Source of the DNA: Phaeovulum molybdatiresistens
GTDB taxonomy: Bacteria; Pseudomonadota; Alphaproteobacteria; Rhodobacterales; Rhodobacteraceae
NCBI RefSeq assembly: GCF_023544865.1
Contig: NZ_JAMJFX010000003.1
Location: 62,001 to 126,000 of the forward strand
Length of the DNA: 64,000 bases
Direction of reading: 5' to 3'
Shown here: piece after piece, positions 9,844 to 18,791 of the stretch
Layout: each line of letters opens with the position of its first letter
How positions within the stretch are numbered: the stretch's first letter is position 1
Notes under the pieces: model-generated
Told to the model about the DNA's origin: nothing
The model's input: only the letters and a program-made list of their open reading frames with translations
The model's database searches: none
Program-made: the position numbers and the translations under genes

Positions 9844-10299
9844 ATGCGTGCAGATTACCCCAGCCTCGCCCGACAGATCGCGGCCCTGATCCAGGGTGAA
9901 ACCGACGAAATCGCCCTGATGGCCACCGTCGTGGCCGAGCTTCATCACGCCGATGACCGCTTTGACTGGACCGGCTTCTACCGCGTCACCGAACCCGGCG
10001 TTCTGAAGATCGGCCCCTATCAGGGTGGCCATGGCTGCCTTGTGATCCCCTTCAGCCGCGGGGTCTGTGGCGCGGCGGCGCGTACCGGCGCGGTGCAGCT
10101 CGTCCCGGATGTCGAGGCGTTTCCCGGTCACATCGCCTGTTCATCCTCGACCCGGTCTGAACTTGTCCTGCCGGTCTTTGGCCGCGGCGGGCGGCTGATC
10201 GGCGTTCTGGACATCGACAGCGACCTGCCCGCGGCCTTTGACGAAATCGATGCCGCGGCCCTCGCCGATATCCTGTGCGACGTGTTTGCCCTGATCTGA
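9844..10299 (+). CDS. Free methionine-(R)-sulfoxide reductase (GAF domain, fRMsr)
   Basis: A 151-residue stand-alone GAF-domain protein. The three cysteines of the fRMsr family are present at residues 65, 75 and 99 (GHGCLVIPF, RGVCGAAA, GHIACSSS). Their spacing of 10 and 24 is the same as in E. coli MsrC (Cys84/94/118). The enzyme reduces free methionine-R-sulfoxide in the cytoplasm, with thioredoxin as electron donor in studied members. The WTGFY and VLDIDS segments are also typical. I start at the ATG at 9844, because the upstream frame lies within the repeat element. Confidence 0.9.
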   Translation: MRADYPSLARQIAALIQGETDEIALMATVVAELHHADDRFDWTGFYRVTEPGVLKIGPYQGGHGCLVIPFSRGVCGAAARTGAVQLVPDVEAFPGHIACSSSTRSELVLPVFGRGGRLIGVLDIDSDLPAAFDEIDAAALADILCDVFALI

Positions 10300-10367
10300 G
10301 GCATATTCCCAAACCGGTCACTTGCGGCTAAATCCGGGGGAAGCGGGGCACATCAGGGGCGGCGATC

Positions 10368-10991
10368 ATGTGGGATGTGTTGATGGCTTTTCCGGCCGAA
10401 AGCCTGATCGCCTTCACGATCGGCGGGCTGATCCTGAACGTGGCGCCGGGGCAGGATGTGTTCTTCGCCACGGCCTGCGGGGTTCAGGGCGGCCCACGGG
10501 CGGGCGCGATGGCTGGTCTGGGCGTGGGCCTGGGGGTGGTCTGGCATGTCACGCTGGCGGCGCTGGGGTTGTCGGCGCTGATCGCGGCGCATCCCGGCGC
10601 GCTGATCGCGATCAAATGGATCGGGGCGGGCTATCTGGTCTGGCTGGCGTGGAAATCCTGGCGCGCGGGCAATGGCGGCGCGGGCGCGCGCGGTATCCAT
10701 AATCCGCTGCGCGCGATTGCGCGGGGGTTCCTGTCCAACGCGCTGAACCCGAAACCGGTGCTGTTCATCCTGGCCTTCCTGCCACAGTTCACCCGGCCCG
10801 ACTATGGCCCCATCTGGCAGCAGGTGGTGATCCTTGGCGGCATCTTCGCCGTCACCGGAACGCTGGTCACGATGGGCTATGGCCTTGTGGCGGGCTGGCT
10901 GGGCCGGTCGCTTTCCACGCGCCTGGGGATCATGAACAAGATCGCCGCGGTCATGTTCGGCGGTCTTGCGGCACGGCTTGTGATCGCTTGA
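10368..10991 (+). CDS. LysE/RhtB family amino-acid exporter
   Basis: A 207-residue inner-membrane protein with about five or six hydrophobic segments. It carries the LysE/RhtB signature near the N-terminus (ILNVAPGQDVFFATACGVQGG) and the GFLSNALNPKPVLFILAFLPQF segment in the middle. The family exports amino acids or related metabolites using the proton gradient; the substrate is not predictable here. It begins about 70 bp after the methionine sulfoxide reductase gene and precedes a pseudouridine synthase gene, with no obvious functional link to either. Confidence 0.9.
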   Translation: MWDVLMAFPAESLIAFTIGGLILNVAPGQDVFFATACGVQGGPRAGAMAGLGVGLGVVWHVTLAALGLSALIAAHPGALIAIKWIGAGYLVWLAWKSWRAGNGGAGARGIHNPLRAIARGFLSNALNPKPVLFILAFLPQFTRPDYGPIWQQVVILGGIFAVTGTLVTMGYGLVAGWLGRSLSTRLGIMNKIAAVMFGGLAARLVIA

Positions 10992-11022
10992 CGCGGGCGC
11001 AGCGGCAAGGCAAGCCCCGCCC

Positions 11023-11676
11023 ATGACCGAGTTTCGCTATTCCCCCCCGGCCGACCCGCCGCGCATCCTGCATGCCGATCACGAAATTCTTGTGGTGGAC
11101 AAGCCCGCGGGGCTGTTGTCGGTGCCCGGCCGGGGCGAAGACCGGGCCGATTGCCTGATCGCGCGCCTGCGTGTCCTGTTCCCCGAGGTATTGCTGGTGC
11201 ATCGGCTGGATCTGGACACATCGGGCGTGATGGTCTTTGCCTTGACCCCCCATGCGCAACGCGTTCTTGGCCGCCAGTTCGAGGAACGGCAGACGAAAAA
11301 GGTCTATCTCGCGCGGTTGTGGGGGCATCTGGAACCCAAGGCAGGCCGGGTCGATCTGCCGCTGATCGTGGATTGGCCGAACCGCCCGCGCCAGCATGTG
11401 AACCATGAAATCGGCCGCCCCGCGCAGACCGACTGGCGCGTTATCCGACATGATCTGGATGGCACCACGCGGGTGCGCCTGATGCCGCTGACCGGGCGCA
11501 GCCATCAGCTGCGCGTGCACATGATGGAGCTGGGCCATCCGATCCTGGGCGATCCGCTTTATGCCAGCGGTCCCGCGCGGAACTTTCCGCGCCTGATGTT
11601 GCATGCCGAATCGCTGCGCCTGCGTCACCCCGACAGCGGCAAGCACATGACCTTCACCGCCCCCTGCCCGTTCTGA
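11023..11676 (+). CDS. RluA-family RNA pseudouridine synthase
   Basis: A 217-residue RluA-type synthase without an S4 domain. The motif HRLDLDTSG contains the catalytic Asp at residue 63. Motif III is seen as PLTGRSHQLRVHM and the final GDPLY segment is present. The length and lack of an S4 domain resemble E. coli RluA (23S rRNA U746 and tRNA U32), but the exact target site is inferred only. It is the last gene of the co-directional run 9844-11676 and converges with the saccharopine-dehydrogenase-like gene, 6 bp away. Confidence 0.88.
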   Translation: MTEFRYSPPADPPRILHADHEILVVDKPAGLLSVPGRGEDRADCLIARLRVLFPEVLLVHRLDLDTSGVMVFALTPHAQRVLGRQFEERQTKKVYLARLWGHLEPKAGRVDLPLIVDWPNRPRQHVNHEIGRPAQTDWRVIRHDLDGTTRVRLMPLTGRSHQLRVHMMELGHPILGDPLYASGPARNFPRLMLHAESLRLRHPDSGKHMTFTAPCPF

Positions 11677-11682
11677 GCGGGC

Positions 11683-12822
11683 TCAGCGCAGGCGATCGGT
11701 CTTGGCCAGATGATCGGCCTGCGTTTCCATCGCCTGCAGCCAGCGCCGCACCAGCCGTTCGTCATGGGGCGCGGAATGGACCCCGGCAGGGATTTCGCGC
11801 GCCAGGATCGCCTCGACCGCCAGGGCCACCGGCCCCGACACCAGCCGCGCCATCGCCGACCCGCGCGCATCGCCGCGCGCATCCAGCGTCCAGGTCTTGT
11901 GCCAGACGGGCCGCCCATCACGCCTGACCGCCATGTCCACGATCAGCACGACGCGGTCCGGCTCATCAGGGTCATAGGCGTTTTCACGGCCCAGCCGGTC
12001 GGCCAGGTGGGCCAGTTCGGCCTCGGCCTCGGGGCCGTCGCGGTCCAGTGCGTCAAAGACCGGGCGCCAGGCATCGGCCCAGCCCAGCAAGCGCAGCGTG
12101 CTGCGGGCGAAATCCTCGATCCGCCAGGCGGGGTCCAAGCGGTATTCCGCGATGAAGGGGATCGAATCGCGGTTGGGATAGGCCTCGAAGGTTTCGGGCC
12201 GGGGCAGGGGGGCGTCATAGCGGCGGATCGCATCCCAGGGCCGGGCGACCGACAGCGTGGTGAAATGCCGGATTGATCGCGACGGCGATCGCAGCGCCTT
12301 CAGCACACCCAGGGGCGACCAGCTGAACTTGTAGCGAAAGGCATTGGGCCGGGCGGGAAAGCCGCCGCAGCTTGACTGAAACGAAATCGTGTTGCCCGCT
12401 GCCACCATCCCGCTGGCGCGGTAATCGGCCACAAGATCATGCGCCATCAGGTGATCGATGCCGGGATCAAGCCCCACCTCGCCCACCAGCGCCACGCCCG
12501 CGCCGCGCGCCGCCCCATCCATGCCGCGCAGGTCCGCCGTCAGGTAGGATGAGGCGACGAAATGCGCCCCCCGACGCAGCGCGATGCGGGCGATCGCCCC
12601 ATGCATGTCGGCGGGCAGCATCGACACGATCACATCGCCCGGCGCTGCGGCCTGTTCCAGGGCGCTTTGCGAAAACCATTGCAGCGGCGCTTCACGCCCG
12701 GCCAGAAGGGCGCGGGCCGCGGCCTCGTCAATGTGCCAGACCGTCACCGGGTGACCGGCATCCAGCAACCGGCGCAGCCCCGGCCCCGATGACAGCCCCG
12801 TGCCGCACCAATGGATCGTCAT
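11683..12822 (-). CDS. Saccharopine dehydrogenase-like NAD(P)-dependent reductase
   Basis: A 379-residue protein of the saccharopine dehydrogenase/reductase family. The N-terminus has a Rossmann nucleotide-binding turn (CGTGLSSGPG). ASSYLTADLRGMDGAA and GEVGLDPGIDHLMAHDL follow, both typical of glutamate-forming saccharopine dehydrogenases. The longer frame to 12975 is an artefact: the ATG at 12822 overlaps the WGR gene stop as ATGA, giving translational coupling. Saccharopine chemistry is known in lysine degradation and synthesis. No neighbouring lysine genes support that pathway here, so the substrate is uncertain. Confidence 0.85.
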   Translation of the reverse strand: MTIHWCGTGLSSGPGLRRLLDAGHPVTVWHIDEAAARALLAGREAPLQWFSQSALEQAAAPGDVIVSMLPADMHGAIARIALRRGAHFVASSYLTADLRGMDGAARGAGVALVGEVGLDPGIDHLMAHDLVADYRASGMVAAGNTISFQSSCGGFPARPNAFRYKFSWSPLGVLKALRSPSRSIRHFTTLSVARPWDAIRRYDAPLPRPETFEAYPNRDSIPFIAEYRLDPAWRIEDFARSTLRLLGWADAWRPVFDALDRDGPEAEAELAHLADRLGRENAYDPDEPDRVVLIVDMAVRRDGRPVWHKTWTLDARGDARGSAMARLVSGPVALAVEAILAREIPAGVHSAPHDERLVRRWLQAMETQADHLAKTDRLR

Positions 12823-13100
12823 GCCGCGTCCCGCTGGCCGGCAAGGGCGCGTTCGGTCAGGTGATATCCACGTGATCGGGCCCGGCGTTGCCAGCGGTCG
12901 GCCGCGGTGACCGCTTCGCGCAGGTTGGAAAACCAGTTCACGACCTGGCGCCCATTGCGCCCGGCAGGCCCCCATTCGCGCAAGACGGTGTATTCGCCGA
13001 ACAGATTGTCGGCGACCTCGACCCGGTAGAAGGATTCCGGCGGGTTCATTGCACAGGGGCGCACACCGGGGCGGGCGCGGTGCAGGATCAGGGTCAGCAT
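12819..13100 (-). CDS. WGR-domain protein
   Basis: A 93-residue protein consisting almost entirely of a WGR domain: FYRVEVADNLFGEYTVLREWG then GRNGRQVVNWF, with the signature W43-G44 and R48. WGR domains occur in bacterial proteins and in PARPs, where they bind nucleic-acid ends; for short bacterial forms the role is unknown. I choose the ATG at 13100 (GGAAGG ribosome-binding sequence at the right spacing) over 13130. The gene overlaps the downstream dehydrogenase gene by 4 bp, so the two are co-expressed. Confidence 0.8.
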   Translation of the reverse strand: MLTLILHRARPGVRPCAMNPPESFYRVEVADNLFGEYTVLREWGPAGRNGRQVVNWFSNLREAVTAADRWQRRARSRGYHLTERALAGQRDAA

Positions 13101-13161
13101 GGCAGTGCCTTCCGGTCTGGTTTCGACCACAGAATCAGATCGCGGCCTTCGGTGCCAGTGG

Positions 13162-13186
13162 AAAATGCGCCCCGACCGTGGGGGCG
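13162..13186 (-). terminator. Probable terminator of the regulator/kinase operon
   Basis: On the minus strand CGCCCC and GGGGCG form a 6-bp stem with a 7-nt loop, then CATTTTCC. It starts a few bases after the response-regulator stop at 13190. It separates that operon from the WGR gene downstream. Confidence 0.5.
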
Positions 13187-13189
13187 GGG

Positions 13190-13900
13190 TCAGGCCCAGG
13201 TGACCTCGCCCAAAAAGATGTAGCCCGCGCCATAGATCGTCTTGATCAGACGGGGGTTCTTCGGGTCCTCGCCCAGCTTGGTGCGCAACCGTGAAATGCG
13301 CACATCCATCGCCCGGTCAAAGCTGTCGCCCGCGGTGCCGCCCAAAGATTCCTGCATCTGCGCCCGGGTGATCAGCCGGTTCGGGCTTTCCAGGAACAGC
13401 CGCAGCACCTCGCCCTCGGCATGGGAAAAGGGCACTTCGCGACCGGTGCCGTCGATCAGGACATAGCGGTCGAAATGAACGCTCCAGCCGGCGAAGCGGG
13501 CGGTTTGCGCGGTGGGCGCGGCGTCGGCCCGGCCCTTGCGCAGCCGCGCGCGGATGCGGGCGACGACCTCGGCGGGATCGAAGGGCTTGATGATGTAGTC
13601 ATCTGCGCCCAGTTCCAGCCCCGTGACCCGGTCCTGCACCTGCGCCCGCCCTGAGATGATGATGATCGCCGCCCCCGATTCCAGCGCCAGCCTGTGCACA
13701 AGCGCCAGCCCGTCGCGATCGGGCAGGCCCAGATCGACCAGGCAGACATCGGGTGAGGACCGCTTCAGCCCCGCTTCGAATTCCGTCGCCCGGGCGTAGC
13801 AGGTGGTGCGAAAGCCCGCCTCTTCCAGCGCGTCGGCCAGCATCCGGCGGATTTCGGGTTCATCATCCAGGATCGCGACATGGGCGGGTGCGGTGGTCAT
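13190..13900 (-). CDS. OmpR/PhoB-type response regulator
   Basis: A 236-residue two-component regulator. The receiver domain (residues ~5-120) has the acidic pair D12-D13, phosphoacceptor D56 (VCLVDLGLP), S83 and K105 (YIIKPFD). The C-terminal winged helix (~135-233) has the EVLRLFLESPNRLITRAQM segment and DVRISRLRTKLGEDPKNPRLIKTIYGAGYIF, the OmpR DNA-recognition and wing region. It overlaps the upstream hybrid kinase gene by 4 bp (ATGA), so the two form one circuit. Its most likely target is the divergent acyl-CoA synthetase/ABC transporter operon starting at 16002; this is inferred from position. Confidence 0.93.
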   Translation of the reverse strand: MTTAPAHVAILDDEPEIRRMLADALEEAGFRTTCYARATEFEAGLKRSSPDVCLVDLGLPDRDGLALVHRLALESGAAIIIISGRAQVQDRVTGLELGADDYIIKPFDPAEVVARIRARLRKGRADAAPTAQTARFAGWSVHFDRYVLIDGTGREVPFSHAEGEVLRLFLESPNRLITRAQMQESLGGTAGDSFDRAMDVRISRLRTKLGEDPKNPRLIKTIYGAGYIFLGEVTWA

Positions 13901-15810
13901 GGGCGGGCTCCGGCTGCGGCAAGGAAGGTGGCAAGGTCGGTTTCGGTGAAGGGTTTTTGCAGCACCGGGCAGGGCGCGCGGGCGCGCAACCCGTCGCCGG
14001 GCGGCAAAGATGTCATCAGCCCCATCGCAGGCACCCGCCCGGCCAGGGCCCTGGCCAGATCGACGCCGCTGGTGGCCCCTGTCAGGTTGATGTCGGACAG
14101 CACCATGCCGATGCCGGGCAAGGTGGCCAGGCTTTCGGCCTCGGCGGCGCTGCTGGTTTCGATCACGTTGTGGCCAAGGGCGCGCAGCATCTCGCGCACC
14201 TCGGTGCGGATATCGTCATTATCCTCGACCAGAAGCACCAGCATCGGGCTGGCGGCCTGGCGCGCGGCGCGCAGCGGCAGGCGCAGGGTGACGCGCGCGC
14301 CGGTCCGGGTGTTTTCCAGCCGCACCGTGCCCCCGGCCAGCTTGGCCTGATCATAGACCATCGACAGGCCCAGCCCCGACCCTTCGCCCCCCTTGGTGGT
14401 GAAGAACGGGTCCAACCCGCGCTGCAGGGCCTCGGGGGAAAAGCCGGGGCCGGTGTCGCAGACCGAGATTTCGGCCCAGGTGTCGCGCACTGCCCGGGCC
14501 GCAAGCCGGATGCGACCGCCCTGCGGGGCCATCGCGTCGCGCGCATTCAGGATCAGGTTCAGCAGACTGTCCTGCAGCGGGCCGGGGTCCAGCAGGATCG
14601 GCCTGTCCAGCCCGGCGACGGATATGTCCAGCGTTACCGCCGCGCCCAGGGTCGGGCGGGCCATCGCCGCCAGATCGTGCAGGAAGGTGCGCAGGTCTAC
14701 AGGCTGGGGGCGCAATTCGCGCGGCCCCGAAATCGCGGCGATCCGGTCCAGCAGCGTGCCGCCGCGCCGCGCCGCGGCCAGGGTCGCGCGCACCAGATCG
14801 CCCGCCTCGGGCGGCAGGTCGGCCATCCGTTCCAGCCGGCCTTGAAGGCCCAGGATGATCGTCAGCAGGTTGGCGAAATCATGCGCCAGCCCCGATGACA
14901 GCTGCGCCGCCAGTTCCCGTTTCGCGGTCTGCGCCAGCGCGGCCCGGGCCTGGGTTTCGCGGGTCACATCGGTGGACAGCACATAGACCCCGTTCACCGC
15001 ACCATCCGCCCCGCGGTCGGGTGTCAGCGCGATCCGGATGCGCCGACCCGACGGGTCATGGGTGATTTCCAGAACCCGCGGCTCGCCGTCCAGCGCGCGG
15101 CGAAAGGCGGGTTCGATTTTGTCGAATGTGTCCTTGCCCAGCGCGTCATAGACATGGCGCCCGACGATATCGGTCTTGGCGCCCGGCATCACCGAAGGCA
15201 GCCGCCGGTTCGAGAAGGTATAGGTCAGGTCACGGTCCATATGGGCGATATGGGCGGGCATCATCTCGGTCACCTGCCGGGTGCGCGCCTCGATCGCGGT
15301 CAGTTCGCGCTTGGCCTCTTCCAGCGCGGCATTGGTGGCGGCCAGCGAACGGTTCGCCGTCGCCAGCCGTTCGGCATGGTCCAGCACCTGGCCCGAAAGT
15401 TCCTCGGACCGGGCGCGCAACAGCGCCTCCTGGCGCTTGATCTCGGTGATGTCGGTATAGACGGTGACCCAGCCCCCCTGCGGCAGCGGCGAGCCTTCGA
15501 CCGAGATGGTCCGCCCGTTCGTGCGCGTGCGTTCCATGTAATGTGGCACGAAGGCGCGGGCCTGATCGACGCGCAGCTGCACCGCGGCCTCGGGGTCGTC
15601 CTGCGGGCCATATTCGCCGCGCTGCACCAGAAAGCGGATCGTATCCTCGAACGAAGTGCCGGGCCGGATCAGCGCATCGGGCAGGTCGAACATGATCTGA
15701 TACTGCCGGTTGCACACCGCCAGCCGCAGGTTGCTGTCAAAGATCGACAGGGCCTGCTGGATCAGGTTCAGCCCCGCCTGGGTCAGCCTTTCGCGTGAAT
15801 CCTCGGTCAT
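13897..15810 (-). CDS. PAS-domain hybrid sensor histidine kinase
   Basis: A 637-residue cytoplasmic hybrid kinase with no membrane segment. Domains in order: PAS (~12-110, starting near ALSIFDSNLRLAVCN), a coiled coil (~125-175), a second PAS (~180-290), the dimerisation domain with H310 in GLAHDFANLL, an ATPase domain (~400-500; SVCDTGPGFSPE, GSGLGLSMVYDQA) and a C-terminal receiver (~523-637; LLVEDND, VLSDINLTG). The frame is open to 16161, but the ATG at 15810 has a GGGGGGA ribosome-binding sequence and the upstream part overlaps the divergent operon. It likely phosphorylates the OmpR-type regulator encoded next. The signal is intracellular and unknown. Confidence 0.92.
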   Translation of the reverse strand: MTEDSRERLTQAGLNLIQQALSIFDSNLRLAVCNRQYQIMFDLPDALIRPGTSFEDTIRFLVQRGEYGPQDDPEAAVQLRVDQARAFVPHYMERTRTNGRTISVEGSPLPQGGWVTVYTDITEIKRQEALLRARSEELSGQVLDHAERLATANRSLAATNAALEEAKRELTAIEARTRQVTEMMPAHIAHMDRDLTYTFSNRRLPSVMPGAKTDIVGRHVYDALGKDTFDKIEPAFRRALDGEPRVLEITHDPSGRRIRIALTPDRGADGAVNGVYVLSTDVTRETQARAALAQTAKRELAAQLSSGLAHDFANLLTIILGLQGRLERMADLPPEAGDLVRATLAAARRGGTLLDRIAAISGPRELRPQPVDLRTFLHDLAAMARPTLGAAVTLDISVAGLDRPILLDPGPLQDSLLNLILNARDAMAPQGGRIRLAARAVRDTWAEISVCDTGPGFSPEALQRGLDPFFTTKGGEGSGLGLSMVYDQAKLAGGTVRLENTRTGARVTLRLPLRAARQAASPMLVLLVEDNDDIRTEVREMLRALGHNVIETSSAAEAESLATLPGIGMVLSDINLTGATSGVDLARALAGRVPAMGLMTSLPPGDGLRARAPCPVLQKPFTETDLATFLAAAGARP

Positions 15811-16001
15811 CGGTCCCCCCTGAACCATCGCTAACACCGCCGGGGCGGGGGGCGAAAGGGGGAAGGTGGGGCAGAAAGAATTCGTAACATTCCCGAAAAA
15901 GTCAGGAAAAGTTTGACCACCAACCTTTCCATGTGACGCAATGGGCGCAGTGGAGGCACCCACGGCTGACAGACGCCGGAAAACGGCGCGGGGAGGAAAA
16001 T
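15811..16001. promoter_or_regulatory. Divergent control region between kinase and transporter operons
   Basis: A 191-bp spacer between divergent start codons that must hold promoters for both operons. It is locally AT-richer at 15878-15940. Seen there are a TTCC-N11-GGAA interrupted dyad (around 15890-15910) and a TTGACC -35-like hexamer at 15913-15918 pointing to the acyl-CoA synthetase. No convincing -10 box was found. This is the likely binding region of the OmpR-type regulator; the assignment is inference. Confidence 0.4.
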
Positions 16002-17969
16002 TTGGCTGACGCACAAGCGGCAGGGGAAACTGCACAGTCGATTCCGGCGCTATTGGCGCGCAATGTGGCGCGCTACGGCGCCATGCCGGCCTATCGGGAA
16101 AAGGAATTCGGGATCTGGCAAAGCTGGACCTGGGCTCAGGCCGCGGAAGAAATCCGCGCAATGGCGCTGGGCTTTCTAAGCCTGGGTGTTGCGCGGGGCG
16201 ATCACGTCGCCATTATCGGGCGCAACCGCCCGGCGCATTACTGGGCGATGGTGGCGGCGCAGATGTGCGGCGCGGTTCCGGTGCCGCTTTATCAGGACGC
16301 GGTCGCCGAAGAGATGGCCTATGTGCTGGAACATTGCGGCGCGCGCTTTGTCGTCTGCGGCGATCAGGAACAGGTCGACAAGGTTGTTGAAATCGGCGAC
16401 CGGGTGCAGAACCTGCAGCACGTGATCTACACCGACAAGCGCGGGATGCGCAAATACGACCACGCGCGCATGAACGCGCTGGCCGATGTCCAGGCCGAGG
16501 GTCGCGCGGGGCATTTCCGCTATGAGGAAGAGCTGAACCAGCGTATCGCCGAGCTGACCTATGACAGCACCTGCGTGATGCTGTATACATCGGGGACGAC
16601 GGGCAAGCCCAAGGGCGTGGTGCTGTCGAACCGCAACATCATCGAAACCGCTCGGAATTCCGCCGAATTCGACAAGCTGCGCCACACCGATGAGGTGCTG
16701 GCCTATCTGCCGATGGCCTGGGTGGGGGATTTCATCTTCTCGATCGGGCAGGCCTACTGGGCCGGCTTTACCGTGAACTGCCCCGAAAGCCCGGCCACCA
16801 TGATGACCGACCTGCGCGAAATCGGGCCTACCTATTTCTTTGCCCCGCCGCGGGTCTTTGAAGGGCAGCTGACCAATGTGATGATCCGCATGGAAGATGC
16901 GGGGCGGTTCAAGAAATGGGTGTTCGATCATTACATGAAGGTCGCCCGCAAGGTCGGCCCCGCGATCCTGGATGGCAAGCCGGTCAGCGCCGCGGATCGG
17001 CTGGCCTATGGCCTTGGCAACCTGTTCGTCTATGGCCCGCTGAAAAACACGCTTGGGTTCAGCCGCATTCGCGTCGGCTATACCGCGGGCGAGGCGATCG
17101 GGCCCGAGATTTTCGATTTCTATCGCAGTCTGGGCATCAACCTGAAGCAGCTTTATGGCCAGACCGAGGCCAGCGTATTCATCACCCAACAGCCCGACGG
17201 TCAGGTGCGGTCCGACACGGTCGGCGTGCCCAGCCCGGGGGTCGAGCTGAAGATCGCCGAGAATGGCGAGGTCTTTTATCGCGGTCCCGGCACCTTCGTG
17301 GAATATTACAAAAACCCGGAAAGCACCGCCTCGACCAAGGATGCGGAAGGCTGGGTCGCGACGGGCGATGCGGGCTTTTTCGAACCCGGATCGGGGCATT
17401 TGCGCATCATCGACCGCGCCAAGGATGTGGGCAAGATGGCCGATGGCCGCTTGTTCGCGCCGAAATACGTGGAAAACAAGCTGAAATTCTACCCCAACAT
17501 CCTGGAGGCCGTTGTCTTCGGCAATGGTCGCGACCGCTGCACTGCCTTCATCAACATTGATCTGAACGCGGTGGGCAACTGGGCGGAACGCAACAACATC
17601 GCCTATGCGTCCTATCAGGAACTGGCCGGCCATCCGAAGGTCTATGACATGATCGCCGCCCACGTCGCCGAGGTGAACGCCAGCGTCGCCCAGGATCCGA
17701 TGTTGTCGGGCTGTCAGATCCACCGCTTCCTTATCCTGCACAAGGAACTGGATGCCGACGATGGTGAAATGACCCGCACCCGCAAGGTGCGCCGCAATGT
17801 CGTCGAAAGCAAATATGCCGATCTGATCGAGGCGCTCTATGACGGGCGCGACAGCATCTACACCGAAACCGAGGTGACCTATGAAGACGGTCGCAAGGGT
17901 GTGATCCGGGCAACGCTGCGCATCGCCGATGCCATTGTCGCCCCCGAACACAGGATGGCCGCCGAATGA
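16002..17969 (+). CDS. AMP-forming acyl-CoA synthetase (long-chain type)
   Basis: A 655-residue adenylate-forming ligase that would activate a carboxylic acid to its acyl-CoA using ATP. The P-loop-like motif MLYTSGTTGKPKGVVLSNRN, the YGQTEAS motif and the GWVATGDAG motif are present. The start is probably TTG at 16002, which lies 5 nt after a perfect GGAGG; the ATG at 15933 has no comparable ribosome-binding site. The gene is first in an operon and overlaps the ABC ATPase gene by 4 bp. In LIV-type clusters like this, the ligase presumably traps the imported acid as a CoA ester. The substrate is unknown. Confidence 0.92.
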   Translation: MADAQAAGETAQSIPALLARNVARYGAMPAYREKEFGIWQSWTWAQAAEEIRAMALGFLSLGVARGDHVAIIGRNRPAHYWAMVAAQMCGAVPVPLYQDAVAEEMAYVLEHCGARFVVCGDQEQVDKVVEIGDRVQNLQHVIYTDKRGMRKYDHARMNALADVQAEGRAGHFRYEEELNQRIAELTYDSTCVMLYTSGTTGKPKGVVLSNRNIIETARNSAEFDKLRHTDEVLAYLPMAWVGDFIFSIGQAYWAGFTVNCPESPATMMTDLREIGPTYFFAPPRVFEGQLTNVMIRMEDAGRFKKWVFDHYMKVARKVGPAILDGKPVSAADRLAYGLGNLFVYGPLKNTLGFSRIRVGYTAGEAIGPEIFDFYRSLGINLKQLYGQTEASVFITQQPDGQVRSDTVGVPSPGVELKIAENGEVFYRGPGTFVEYYKNPESTASTKDAEGWVATGDAGFFEPGSGHLRIIDRAKDVGKMADGRLFAPKYVENKLKFYPNILEAVVFGNGRDRCTAFINIDLNAVGNWAERNNIAYASYQELAGHPKVYDMIAAHVAEVNASVAQDPMLSGCQIHRFLILHKELDADDGEMTRTRKVRRNVVESKYADLIEALYDGRDSIYTETEVTYEDGRKGVIRATLRIADAIVAPEHRMAAE

Positions 17970-18784
17970 ACGCCCCCAGCGAAGGTTACATCACCCCCGA
18001 TGGCCGCAAGATCGGCGGCGTGCTGATGGAAATGAAGAATATCACCCTGCGCTTTGGCGGTGTGGTGGCGATCAAGGACATTTCCTTCGACATCCGTGAA
18101 GGCGAGATCCGCGCGATCATCGGCCCGAACGGCGCGGGCAAATCCTCGATGCTGAACGTGATCTCGGGGTTTTACATCCCGACCGAGGGCGAGGTCTGGT
18201 TCAAGGGGCGCAAGCGCGGCCCGATGAAACCCTATGAGGTCGCCCGCCTGGGGATCGCCCGCACCTTCCAGAACATCGCGCTGTTCGATGGCATGAGCGT
18301 GCTGGACAACATCCTGACCGGGCGCCTGACGCTGATGAAATCGGGTCTGCTAAGCCAGGCCTTCTGGTATGGCGCCGCCGCGAAGGAAGAGGATGAGCAC
18401 CGCGAGAAGGTCGAAAAGATCATCGACTTCCTGGAAATCCAGAACATCCGCAAGACGCCGGTGGGCCGCCTGCCCTATGGCCTGAAGAAGCGGGTCGAAC
18501 TGGCCCGCGCGCTTGCGGCCGAACCGCGCATCCTGCTGCTGGATGAACCGATGGCCGGCATGAACGTCGAGGAAAAAGAGGACATGTGCCGCTTTATCCT
18601 GGATGTGAACGACGAATTCGGCACCACCATCGCGCTGATCGAACATGACATGGGCGTGGTGATGGACCTGTCCGACCGCGTCGTGGTGATGGATTACGGC
18701 CGCAAGATCGGTGACGGCACCCCCGATGAGGTGCGCAACAATCAGGATGTGATCGACGCCTATCTGGGCGTGGCGCACGGTTGA
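17966..18784 (+). CDS. LIV-type ABC transporter ATP-binding protein (LivG-like)
   Basis: A 272-residue ABC ATPase of the branched-chain amino-acid (HAAT) class. Walker A is GPNGAGKSS, the signature-like segment is VGRLPYGLKKRVELARAL, Walker B is ILLLDEPMAGM, and the switch His is in IALIEHDMGVV. The C-terminal VRNNQDVIDAYLG tail is typical of LivG. The signature deviates from the canonical LSGGQ (here LPYGLKK), as is common in LivG homologues from such operons. It overlaps the synthetase gene (ATGA) and precedes the permease by 7 bp. It pairs with the second ATPase at 22623. Confidence 0.93.
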   Translation: MNAPSEGYITPDGRKIGGVLMEMKNITLRFGGVVAIKDISFDIREGEIRAIIGPNGAGKSSMLNVISGFYIPTEGEVWFKGRKRGPMKPYEVARLGIARTFQNIALFDGMSVLDNILTGRLTLMKSGLLSQAFWYGAAAKEEDEHREKVEKIIDFLEIQNIRKTPVGRLPYGLKKRVELARALAAEPRILLLDEPMAGMNVEEKEDMCRFILDVNDEFGTTIALIEHDMGVVMDLSDRVVVMDYGRKIGDGTPDEVRNNQDVIDAYLGVAHG

Positions 18785-18791
18785 GGGGAAA